Below, piece after piece: positions 17,053 to 23,286 of a stretch of 45,234 bases of DNA (positions within the stretch are counted from its first letter, which is position 1; each line of letters starts with the position of its first letter). The notes under the pieces are model-generated. The model worked only from the letters and a program-made list of their open reading frames with translations. It searched no databases and was not told the origin of the DNA. The stretch is from an uncultured Collinsella sp. (GTDB lineage: Bacteria; Actinomycetota; Coriobacteriia; Coriobacteriales; Coriobacteriaceae): the NCBI GenBank assembly GCA_900757705.1, contig CAAEOW010000028.1:1-45234 (forward strand). The letters are read 5' to 3'. Made by a program: the position numbers and the translations under genes.

Positions 17053-17110
17053 GCGTTGGCACGGAGGTGCAAAGATGTACCCTACCGTCTTGGCACCTCC
17101 GTGCCAACGC
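17053..17110 (+). ncRNA. Conserved leader hairpin with ACCCTACC loop, copy 1 (kdgK)
   Basis: Arms 17053-17070 and 17093-17110 pair perfectly over 18 bp (GCGTTGGCACGGAGGTGC). After an A·G mismatch, AAGA/TCTT closes a 12-nt loop, TGTACCCTACCG. It lies in the kdgK 5' leader, between operator and ribosome-binding site. Copy 2 at 20431-20488 has the same geometry and loop core, but six stem pairs are changed on both sides, evidence for an RNA structure. Confidence 0.75.
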
Positions 17111-17153
17111 CATATCAAAGGTGTACGCACGAGCAAGAAGGAGCTGCGCGACC

Positions 17154-18188
17154 ATGGGTAAAACGGTTCTTACCTTCGGCGAGATCATGATGAGGCTCTC
17201 GCCCAAAGATCATCTGCGCATTGAGCAGGCGACCGAGTTTGATGTCCGCTACGGCGGCGCCGAAGCCAACACCGCGCTTTCCCTGGCCTACCAGGGTGAC
17301 AAGGCAGCTTACGTCTCCGTTGTCCCGGCCAACCGTCTGGGCGAGTGCGCCCTGCGTTCGCTGAAGGTCTACGACGTCGATACTTCACGCGTCGTGCGCC
17401 AGGGCGACCGTCTTGGCTCCTATGTGTTTGAGGTCGGCGCCTCGCAGCGCGGCAACGGCTGCGTCTACGACCGCAAGTACTCTGCCATCAACATGGCCAA
17501 GCGCGACGTCTTTGACTGGGACGAGATCCTCAAGGGTGTCGATGTCTTCTACTTCTCCGGCGTGACGCCCGCCGTCTCCGACGAGATGGCCGCCGCCTGC
17601 AAGGATGCCCTCACCGCCTGCCGCGCCAAGGGCATCACCACCGTTTGCGACGTGAACTATCGCGGCAAGATGTGGTCGCCCGAGAAGTCGCAGGCCACCA
17701 TGAAGGAACTCCTGCCGCTCGTTGACATCTGCATTGCCAACGACGAGGACGCTCCTGCCGGCCTCGGTATGACCTGCGTCTCCGGCTCCCTTGCCCACGG
17801 CATCGAGGAGCGCGACACCTACGTCGAGATGGCCCGTCAGATCTGCGCCGAGTACGGTTGCAAGAAGGTCGCCTCGGTCGTCCGCAACATCTCCTGCGTC
17901 GAGCGCTCCATCTGGATGGGCATGCTCTTTGACGCCGAGAGCGGCGAGCACTGGTTCTCCCCTGCTCACGACGTGCACGTGCTCGAGGGCGTTGCCGCCG
18001 GCGATGCTTTCAACGCCGGCCTCGTCCATGCCCTCATCAACGACTTTGCCCCGCAGGACGCCGTCAACTACGCCATCGCCGCCTCGATCCTCAAGCTCAC
18101 CATCAAGGGCGATTCCAACCTGGTGACCGCAGACGAGATCGCAGCCGTGGCATCCGCCGCCGACGGTGGCACCCGCGTCGCGCGCTAA
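17154..18188 (+). CDS. kdgK: 2-dehydro-3-deoxygluconate kinase
   Basis: This 344-aa PfkB-family sugar kinase phosphorylates KDG to 6-phospho-KDG. The family start VLTFGEIMMRLSP, the substrate-binding stretch RYGGAEANTALSLA and the C-terminal ATP/anion-hole motif GVAAGDAFNAG are all visible. It also has DVNYRGKMW, typical of KDG rather than fructose kinases. The start at ATG 17154 follows AAGGAG; the open frame extends 87 nt upstream, but through the leader hairpin. It is the first gene of the kdgK-eda unit, divergent from its LacI-type regulator. It joins the galacturonate and unsaturated-uronate branches encoded further right. Confidence 0.92.
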   Translation: MGKTVLTFGEIMMRLSPKDHLRIEQATEFDVRYGGAEANTALSLAYQGDKAAYVSVVPANRLGECALRSLKVYDVDTSRVVRQGDRLGSYVFEVGASQRGNGCVYDRKYSAINMAKRDVFDWDEILKGVDVFYFSGVTPAVSDEMAAACKDALTACRAKGITTVCDVNYRGKMWSPEKSQATMKELLPLVDICIANDEDAPAGLGMTCVSGSLAHGIEERDTYVEMARQICAEYGCKKVASVVRNISCVERSIWMGMLFDAESGEHWFSPAHDVHVLEGVAAGDAFNAGLVHALINDFAPQDAVNYAIAASILKLTIKGDSNLVTADEIAAVASAADGGTRVAR

Positions 18189-18267
18189 GCCGTCCCCATT
18201 CCGCGGGCCGCAGCTTTCCATACCCATACCCCTGCGACCCGCTCCCCGATTTCTCCGGTCGGGCAAA

Positions 18268-18398
18268 GCCACCAGTCCCATTCCGGTTTTGTCTGGCATT
18301 CCCTACACGACTGGTTGCGAAGCCGGTTTTGGAATTGCTTGGACCCCAAGCAGTGCCTCCGATAACCAATCCAAAATCGGCTCCCGACCAGCACATTT
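18268..18398 (+). ncRNA. Aptamer-like structured element, copy 1 (between kdgK and eda)
   Basis: Order of parts: GCCA/TGGC stem around CAGTCCCATTCCGG; the block CATTCCCTACACGACTG; P1 CTGGT/ACCAG (18311-18315/18387-18391); P2 GCCGGTTTTGGA/TCCAAAATCGGC (18322-18333/18370-18381); P3 GCTTGG/CCAAGC (18337-18342/18346-18351); the conserved joining strand AGTGCCTCCGATAACC; then ACATTT. Copy 2 at 20510-20640 keeps the single-stranded blocks while all stems differ in sequence and still pair. It fills most of the 253-bp kdgK-eda gap and ends about 30 nt before the eda ribosome-binding site. A riboswitch-like role is inferred; I recognise no known class. Confidence 0.65.
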
Positions 18399-18441
18399 GG
18401 CAATCACGCGCCCGTGCGCGCCTCACATCGAAAGGAACACC

Positions 18442-19083
18442 ATGTTCGATCAGTTCTACACCACGCTTGAATCCCTGGGCATCGTGCCGGTCGTCGTGCT
18501 CGACAAGGTCGAGGACGCCGCTCCGCTCGCCCACGCCCTGATGTCTGCCGGCATGAAGTCCGCCGAGGTCACCTTCCGTACCGCTTGCGCCGCCGAGTGC
18601 ATCGCCGCCATGGCCGAGGCCGAGCCCGAGATGTGCGTCGGCGCCGGCACCGTCCTGACTGTCGAGCAGGTTGAGCAGGCCCGCGCCGCCGGTGCCAAGT
18701 TCATCGTCTCCCCGGGTTACAACGAGGACGTCGTGAAGCACTGCATCGACATCGACCTGCCAGTGCTGCCCGGCACCGTGACCCCCTCCGAGGTTACCGC
18801 CGCCGAGAACCTGGGCCTCAAGGTCACCAAGTTCTTCCCCGCGGCTCAGTACGGCGGCCTCAACACCATCAAGGCCCTCGCCGCTCCGTTTGTCGGTCAT
18901 CGCTTTATGCCCACCGGCGGCGTGAGCACCGCCAACGTCGAGGAGTACCTGAGCTCCAGCGCCATCATCGCCTGTGGTGGCACCTGGATGGTCAAGCCGG
19001 CCCTGTTCGCCGACGGCGACTTTTCCAAGGTCGAGCAGATCGCCCGCGAGGCCATGGACGTTCTCAAGAAGGTCCGCGGCTAA
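18442..19083 (+). CDS. eda: KDPG aldolase (bifunctional 2-keto-4-hydroxyglutarate/KDPG aldolase)
   Basis: This 213-aa class I aldolase splits 6-phospho-KDG into pyruvate and glyceraldehyde-3-phosphate. Catalytic Glu42 lies in SAEVTFRT and the Schiff-base Lys130 in KVTKFFPA. VGAGTVLT, the pyruvate-binding SPGYN and the phosphate-binding FMPTGGV are present, and length is normal. The start ATG follows AAAGGA. It is 253 nt downstream of kdgK on the same strand, separated by the structured RNA element, which suggests separate control of eda translation or read-through. Confidence 0.95.
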   Translation: MFDQFYTTLESLGIVPVVVLDKVEDAAPLAHALMSAGMKSAEVTFRTACAAECIAAMAEAEPEMCVGAGTVLTVEQVEQARAAGAKFIVSPGYNEDVVKHCIDIDLPVLPGTVTPSEVTAAENLGLKVTKFFPAAQYGGLNTIKALAAPFVGHRFMPTGGVSTANVEEYLSSSAIIACGGTWMVKPALFADGDFSKVEQIAREAMDVLKKVRG

Positions 19084-19158
19084 CCCTGCCATTTGGGTAC
19101 GGGGTAGATATGGTAGGTTTTCTGCTTGACTTCCCCGTTTGATCCGCTCTCTATCGTG

Positions 19159-19185
19159 GGGGCGCGGCCACGGTTGCGCCCCTTT
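19159..19185 (+). terminator. Possible first terminator after eda
   Basis: GGGGCGC (19159-19165) pairs with GCGCCCC (19176-19182) and is followed by TTTAAAA. The stem is short and the U-tract weak. Confidence 0.4.
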
Positions 19186-19287
19186 AAAACGGCTCGGAAG
19201 CGCGCCGTTTCCGTCACGAACAAGAACCGAAACCGTCTTGTATGCTGATAGAACGTGACGGAAGCGACACGCACCCGAGCCGCTTTT
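19186..19287 (+). repeat. Large three-tier hairpin downstream of eda
   Basis: Nested stems: CGGCTCGG/CCGAGCCG (19190-19197/19275-19282), TTCCGTCACG/CGTGACGGAA (19209-19218/19254-19263) and ACAAGA/TCTTGT (19220-19225/19236-19241); TTTT follows. It lies in a 439-bp gene-free stretch that otherwise holds two terminators and a dispersed repeat. Confidence 0.7.
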
Positions 19288-19348
19288 CCCACTCGACTGG
19301 CAGCCGTGCTCAGCTAAGCCACTTGACAAAAACCAACCCGCCAAAACA

Positions 19349-19419
19349 GCTGCGGCGCCGTCTGGAGGAATGGGCCCCTGCTTCCGGTCTTTTCCTCCAA
19401 GCGGCGCCGCAGCCTTTTT
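19349..19419 (+). terminator. Strong intrinsic terminator of the kdgK-eda transcript
   Basis: GCTGCGGCGCCG (19349-19360) pairs with CGGCGCCGCAGC (19402-19413), extended by TGGAGGA/TCCTCCA, then CTTTTT. Its position is 266 nt after eda, unusually far. Confidence 0.85.
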
Positions 19420-19442
19420 ACGCCCCAATAGCACCCCCGCAC

Positions 19443-19505
19443 TTGCGGTGAAATACGGACTGTTTACGCCGCCAGAACCGCAAAACAGTCCATATTTCAC
19501 CGCAA
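19443..19505. repeat. Dispersed hairpin repeat TTGCGGTGAAATACGG, copy 1
   Basis: The arm TTGCGGTGAAATACGGACTG and its near-perfect complement at 19483-19505 form a stem of about 22 bp. A second copy lies at 27210-27274. Each stands just after the stop codon of a minus-strand gene and lacks a U-tract. Confidence 0.8.
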
Positions 19506-19522
19506 CTAAGTAAGGGAGCGAG

Positions 19523-20215
19523 TTAGATGGCCGAGTCTTTGGGCAGCTCGAAATAGTCGGGATGTAAGGCGATAACCGGGCCCTGCTCCTCGGGCATCAG
19601 ATGCAAGTGCGTCTCTGCCAGATAGCTCGCCGTGTCGGTATCACCCTTCTTAATGGCCTCGAGAATCCGGCGATGCTGACGACGGATCGGCTCCCAATCC
19701 AAATCCTGCGACACCATACGTAACCAGTTGTATCGCTCAAAATGCGTGTTGACGCTCTTCATCCAATCCCACAACATGTGGCGGCCGGCAATCTCAAAGC
19801 ACGTCTCGTGGAACAGGTTGTCCAGGTCGAAAAAGCGGCGCGTTTCTCGATGGTCGAGCGACTCGGACTCGGCCAGAATCTGCTCAAGCCAATCCTTTTG
19901 CTCGGGCGTGGCGGCCGAACAGCATTTAATGAGCACGCTTCTCTCGAGTTTCTCGCGCAAGAAACAGGCGTTCTCGCCGCGCTCCATGCTGATTTTTGAG
20001 ACATAGGTGCCGCTTTTGGGCCGTGTTTCCACCAGCTCTTGCTCACGCAGGCGCACAAAGGACTCGCGAATGGGCGTGCGCCCGATTCCCGTCTCCTTTT
20101 CCAGACCGATCGCCGATAAGCGCGTGCCGGGCTTGAGCTCGGCATAGATGATCTTGGAGCGCAATGCGTTGTATGCCTGATCTTGCAGGCTCTGATAATG
20201 CTGGTGCTGTTCCAT
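19523..20215 (-). CDS. GntR family regulator, FadR subfamily
   Basis: This 230-aa regulator has a winged helix-turn-helix at about 5-75 (QAYNALRSKIIYAELKPGTR, IGRTPIRESFVRL, SGTYVSKI). The C-terminal all-helical FCD effector domain has the metal-binding pattern DLDNLFHETCFEIAG, then RQHRRILEAI, and a late His in AETHLHL. The start at ATG 20215 was chosen for GAGGG just upstream; a GTG at 20257 would add 14 residues. It is divergent from the YczE-like membrane gene and close to kdgK-eda, so regulation of uronate or aldonate metabolism is plausible but unproven. No obvious GntR-type operator distinct from the LacI-type sites was found nearby. Confidence 0.85.
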   Translation of the reverse strand: MEQHQHYQSLQDQAYNALRSKIIYAELKPGTRLSAIGLEKETGIGRTPIRESFVRLREQELVETRPKSGTYVSKISMERGENACFLREKLERSVLIKCCSAATPEQKDWLEQILAESESLDHRETRRFFDLDNLFHETCFEIAGRHMLWDWMKSVNTHFERYNWLRMVSQDLDWEPIRRQHRRILEAIKKGDTDTASYLAETHLHLMPEEQGPVIALHPDYFELPKDSAI

Positions 20216-20340
20216 AAAGCCCTCGAATGAAGCCCACGGTTTGTCGAATAACTCCACGTAATACTATCGCATCCCCCATCCCACGGCGATGTTTGAGGGG
20301 TAGGGCCGGGATTCGGCTTTTGATCGATAAGTTGTTGCAA

Positions 20341-20360
20341 TTAGGTGAACGTTCACCTAA
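20341..20360. promoter_or_regulatory. Pectin-regulon operator, perfect 20-bp palindrome
   Basis: TTAGGTGAACGTTCACCTAA is fully symmetric and lies upstream of the -35 box of the YczE-like gene. The core TGAACGTTCA with central CG is typical of LacI-family sites and recurs before dhuD, the GH105 gene, the symporter and uxaC. Confidence 0.8.
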
Positions 20361-20376
20361 TTTCTTCTATTTCGCT

Positions 20377-20427
20377 TTGCAAATGGATTCCCATACGTAT
20401 ACTAAATCTCAACGAAACCGATTTCGT
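20377..20427 (+). promoter_or_regulatory. Promoter and KDG-type operator of the YczE-like gene
   Basis: TTGCAA (20377-20382), 15-bp spacer, TATACT (20398-20403), then ACGAAACCGATTTCGT (20412-20427). Promoter hexamers, spacer length and operator are identical to those at kdgK. Confidence 0.75.
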
Positions 20428-20430
20428 CAA

Positions 20431-20488
20431 GCCTGGGCAATAGGATGCTAAGACGCACCCTACCATCTTGGCATCCTATTGCCCATGC
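20431..20488 (+). ncRNA. Conserved leader hairpin with ACCCTACC loop, copy 2
   Basis: The 18-nt arms GCCTGGGCAATAGGATGC (20431-20448) and 20471-20488 pair with one mismatch. A U·G pair and AAGA/TCTT follow and close the 12-nt loop CGCACCCTACCA. It is the counterpart of 17053-17110; stem pairs 5, 10, 11, 12, 13 and 15 differ between copies and remain complementary. Confidence 0.75.
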
Positions 20489-20509
20489 CATGCCATTTGC
20501 TTTCTTCCC

Positions 20510-20640
20510 GTCTCGTTGAGCCCTTCAGTCCCATTCTGGCACAACGAGACATTCCTAGACGACTGACCATGGGGCCGGCTTTTCTGCCGTTGAGGCAGTG
20601 CCTCCGATAACCCTCTTTTTGCCGGCCCAGGTCAGACATT
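20510..20640 (+). ncRNA. Aptamer-like structured element, copy 2 (leader of YczE-like gene)
   Basis: GTCTCGTTG/CAACGAGAC (20510-20518/20542-20550) encloses TCAGTCCCATTCTGG. ATTCCTAGACGACTG leads into P1 CTGACC/GGTCAG (20563-20568/20630-20635), P2 GGGCCGGC/GCCGGCCC (20572-20579/20621-20628), P3 TGCC/GGCA (20585-20588/20594-20597), the shared strand AGTGCCTCCGATAACC (20597-20612) and ACATTT. Downstream, ATCCTT/AAGGAT (20652-20670) can mask the ribosome-binding site of the gene, which would give a translational switch. Confidence 0.65.
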
Positions 20641-20678
20641 TCTCTTTAAATATCCTTCAATCGAAAGGATGCAGCAGC

Positions 20679-21362
20679 GTGCGACCGCTCATCATCATGC
20701 ATGGCGCAGACATCGATTGGCGTCATACCGTCATAAGAATGCTGATGTATCTGGCGGGCGTTGCCGTGCTGGCACTCGGTATGAGCCTCCAGACGGCATC
20801 TGGCCTGGGCGTCGCCGCGCTCACGTGCTTTGCCACGACCCTATCCATGCTCACGGGCAAGACGCTCGGCTTTTGGATTACAACTACCTATGTCGCTTAC
20901 ATCGCGGCGCAGCTCGCCATCTTGCGACGCGAATTTCAACCGCGCATTTTGCTCGAGCTTTGCTTTTCAACGCTAATGGGCGGCTTCACCGATCTGTTCA
21001 TGGCGTTCAACCCGCTGCATCCCACGGCGCTCCCCGCGCAGGTTGCGACCATGCTGCTCTCCCTCGCTATCACCGCATTTGGCGTCAGTCTCGTCGTCAA
21101 CATGGGCGTTGTCCCCAACGCACCCGACGGCTTGGTGCAGGTCATTGCGGAAAAGCTCAAGCGCCGTTTTGGAGACGTAAAGGTCGTGTTCGATTGCTCA
21201 CATGTCGCCGCCTCGCTCACGCTGTCGCTGGTATGCATGCACAACTTAGGCGGCTTTGGCGTAACCACCGCCATCTCGGCACTGTTCTTGGGCCACATCA
21301 TCAACTTCGCCAACAAGCTGTTTGCCCAGCGATTCGTCCGTATGGCGTTTGGCGCCAAATAG
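20679..21362 (+). CDS. YczE/YitT-like integral membrane protein (DUF6198-like)
   Basis: This 227-aa protein has about six hydrophobic helices (MLMYLAGVAVLALGMSLQ, LGFWITTTYVAYIAAQLAIL, ALPAQVATMLLSLAITAFGV). The conserved stretch SLVVNMGVVPNAPDGLVQVI resembles YczE-type membrane proteins of unknown function. The start is GTG 20679 behind AAAGGA; a codon at 20598 would start inside the conserved RNA element. Its leader combines the pectin operator, the KDG operator and both RNA elements, so it is controlled with KDG metabolism. It is therefore a candidate transporter or exporter for a uronate or KDG-related compound, which is inference. It is divergent from the GntR-type gene. Confidence 0.75.
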   Translation: MRPLIIMHGADIDWRHTVIRMLMYLAGVAVLALGMSLQTASGLGVAALTCFATTLSMLTGKTLGFWITTTYVAYIAAQLAILRREFQPRILLELCFSTLMGGFTDLFMAFNPLHPTALPAQVATMLLSLAITAFGVSLVVNMGVVPNAPDGLVQVIAEKLKRRFGDVKVVFDCSHVAASLTLSLVCMHNLGGFGVTTAISALFLGHIINFANKLFAQRFVRMAFGAK

Positions 21363-21531
21363 CGAACAGCCGCTGAGCAAACGAGGCTCGAGTGCCCGGC
21401 ATGTCTATGTCGCAAATAACGACGCACGCGCTATACGGACGATGAGGAATAGCCCGTCGCAAACCCCGCAAGCGGAGCTATATGTTGCTATAACTTGACA
21501 TAAATTGGCCCATTGCCAGCCGGCATGCAAA

Positions 21532-21561
21532 AGGCCCCAAGCCATTCGCGGCTTGGGGCCT
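21532..21561 (-). terminator. Intrinsic terminator of the AlbA_2-type gene
   Basis: AGGCCCCAAGCC pairs with GGCTTGGGGCCT (12 bp, 6-nt loop) and is followed on the minus strand by TTTTG. The U-tract lies only on that side, so it serves the minus-strand gene ending at 21586. Confidence 0.8.
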
Positions 21562-21585
21562 GCCTGGTAACACAGGTCTTTCGGA

Positions 21586-22839
21586 CTACGCTCGCTCGTA
21601 TTTCGTGGCGCGGCCTGTCCCCTGTTTCATGATCGCGTTTCGGCTGAGCAGAGATTCGAGCGCGGACAGTGTTCGCGCACGGCTCAGCCCCGTCTGTTTC
21701 TCAATCTCACTTCGCGACATAATTCGTCCGCCCGACAAGGCCTTAAGAACCTGAGCCTCTTCTCCAGACCCTTCAAAGGCATCGGTAACGGGCAACGCGA
21801 CAGCTACCACGCCGCCACGAATATCAAAGACCGGCTGATTAATCGAATCGCGATAGGCACGCCTAATGCGCGCAATTCCCGTTCCAAACTTCTCGATATA
21901 GTCCAACTTTAAGAAGACCTCGGCAACGATGGGATTTCTGAGCACGGATATCTGTCCATACAGGTATTGCTCCGTCGTCAAGCCAGCGGGCAACGACCCG
22001 GGTGAAGTCACAACGACGCGATCATCATACAGAGCAACCTGAACATTCGCTTGCACGTCCCACGTCCGATGCACTAGAGCGTTTGCAACTGCCTCGCGGA
22101 ATGCCTCGAGGGGAATCCGGTCGGTCTGAACACGCTCGACACCTTCGATGCGCTCATAACGATAGTAGCGCGCGAACATGGCAACTGCTCTATCAACCTG
22201 CTCAATTGCAGACAAGCCCGTCGTCGTCTCACGATCTAAAAGCACGTCCTCGGTGTCGCCAAAACGAACGCAGTCGATGCCCGGAAATTCGTTGTTATCC
22301 GCCAATATCGCCGCGGCATTGGTATAGCCATCCTTGCCGAGCAGGCGAAGCGTTCGCATAATATCCGACGTGAGCTCAGAAATGCCTAGATGCTCGATGC
22401 ACTTGTGTTCGAGCGTATGAAAACTCAGGTCCTGGCGAGCCGAGGTGAGCGCATCGAACGTCAGATTGCTGCCTTCGAGCGTCAGCCTGCCGTATTCAAA
22501 ACGGTCGACCTCTACCGTCGCCGAATCATTTCGCCTGTAGGCCTTCCCCTTGCTTCGATAGGGCTTGTCCTGCCCCTCGTAAACCGTAAGCGTTACAGTT
22601 CCGCGGTTCTCGTCGAGCTCGAGCGTGTAACGAGGCGCAGGATCCAGACTGTCATTAATCATGTTCTCGATGCGCAGACACTCCGCAACCGGGTCAGAAA
22701 GACCGACTGCAACACCACCGTCGTCAACGCCAAACTCTATCTTGCCCGTCCCGTAGTTTGCATAGGCGCTCACCGTTTTAAGAAACGTCGGCGTTACGCT
22801 TTCCTTGTATTCGACGGTAGGACTCTCTCTGACAACCAT
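21586..22839 (-). CDS. Schlafen/AlbA_2-domain ATP-binding protein with winged-helix tail
   Basis: This 417-aa protein has an N-terminal AlbA_2 (Schlafen-like) domain: VEYKESVTPTFLKTVSAYANYGTGKIEFGVDDGGVAVG. A middle domain of the HATPase_c_4 type follows (EAFREAVANALVHRTW, then VVVTSPGSLPAGL and GTGIARIRRAY), and a C-terminal winged helix (ISRSEIEKQTG-like, residues about 360-417). Such proteins are usually annotated as putative transcriptional regulators or ATP-binding proteins. The start at ATG 22839 was chosen for GGAGAAGG upstream. The upstream region carries three CCGTACG motifs and a palindrome, pointing to autoregulation. It separates kdgK-eda from dhuD-dhuI, and nothing links it to pectin metabolism. 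Confidence 0.85.
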   Translation of the reverse strand: MVVRESPTVEYKESVTPTFLKTVSAYANYGTGKIEFGVDDGGVAVGLSDPVAECLRIENMINDSLDPAPRYTLELDENRGTVTLTVYEGQDKPYRSKGKAYRRNDSATVEVDRFEYGRLTLEGSNLTFDALTSARQDLSFHTLEHKCIEHLGISELTSDIMRTLRLLGKDGYTNAAAILADNNEFPGIDCVRFGDTEDVLLDRETTTGLSAIEQVDRAVAMFARYYRYERIEGVERVQTDRIPLEAFREAVANALVHRTWDVQANVQVALYDDRVVVTSPGSLPAGLTTEQYLYGQISVLRNPIVAEVFLKLDYIEKFGTGIARIRRAYRDSINQPVFDIRGGVVAVALPVTDAFEGSGEEAQVLKALSGGRIMSRSEIEKQTGLSRARTLSALESLLSRNAIMKQGTGRATKYERA

Positions 22840-22840
22840 A

Positions 22841-22950
22841 CGTACGGTCCTTCTCCTTTTCATGCTCATCTGAACCGTATTATAAGACGAAAAACATTTG
22901 CGTACGGCTTAGAATCAGACGCAAACTGTTTTCGTCTTATTTGCGTACGG
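22841..22950 (-). promoter_or_regulatory. Promoter and repeated CCGTACG sites of the AlbA_2-type gene
   Basis: On the minus strand TATAAT (22884-22879) is a good -10. ATTTGCGTACGG occurs twice as a direct repeat (22896-22907 and 22939-22950; 43 bp apart, about four helical turns), and CGTACGG recurs at 22841-22847. AGACGCAAACTG/TTTTCGTCT (22917-22937) is a 21-bp near-palindrome. Confidence 0.6.
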
Positions 22951-23033
22951 AAACTAGATACAAATTTCACGTTCATACGACTATTTACCAAACGCATAGT
23001 GTTTTCGTCCGGCAATGCGTCCGTAATCCAAAC

Positions 23034-23067
23034 AAAAAGGCCCCGAGCTCGTGTTGAACTCGGGACC
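23034..23067 (-). terminator. Orphan intrinsic terminator on the minus strand
   Basis: GGTCCCGAG/CTCGGGGCC (one G·U) followed on the minus strand by TTTTTG. No minus-strand gene lies upstream of it before the dhuD promoter region; it may end a short divergent RNA. Confidence 0.65.
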
Positions 23068-23150
23068 TCTTGCGCCGCGCATCTATGAGAGGAGAAATGC
23101 GATGCGCACGGGCGCTACTCCATGTAGCAGATATCGCGACGAGCGGCTGC

Positions 23151-23270
23151 AACCGTTCACCTTTTAAAAGTGAACGTTCACCTGATTCTAGGAAAACCTG
23201 ACTTTTAATTCCTCCGCTTCTCCTATACTGAACTTGTAATAGAAGCAAGACTTATATAGATGAACGTTTC
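23151..23270. promoter_or_regulatory. dhuD promoter region with pectin-regulon operators
   Basis: AAGTGAACGTTCACCTGA (core 23171-23180) is a full site. ACCGTTCACC (23152-23161) is a half site on the other side and TGAACGTTTC (23261-23270) a weaker one just before the ribosome-binding site. TATACT at 23224-23229 is the best -10. The full 447-bp gap also holds the AlbA_2 promoter sites and the orphan terminator. Confidence 0.7.
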
Positions 23271-23286
23271 TTTTGGAAGGATTGTA

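Noticed and set aside
18353..18441. Leader peptide starting at the GTG in the conserved AGTGCCTCCGATAACC block
   Set aside because: The two copies encode different peptides after MPPIT, the first lacks a ribosome-binding site and is out of frame with eda; RNA structure explains the conservation better.
21363..21530. Short ORFs after the YczE-like gene
   Set aside because: Only frames of about 15 codons without ribosome-binding sites; the gap holds the terminator of the opposite gene.
23037..23070. tRNA-like T-arm (GAGTTCAA)
   Set aside because: No acceptor, D or anticodon arm could be built; the stem plus U-tract is a terminator.
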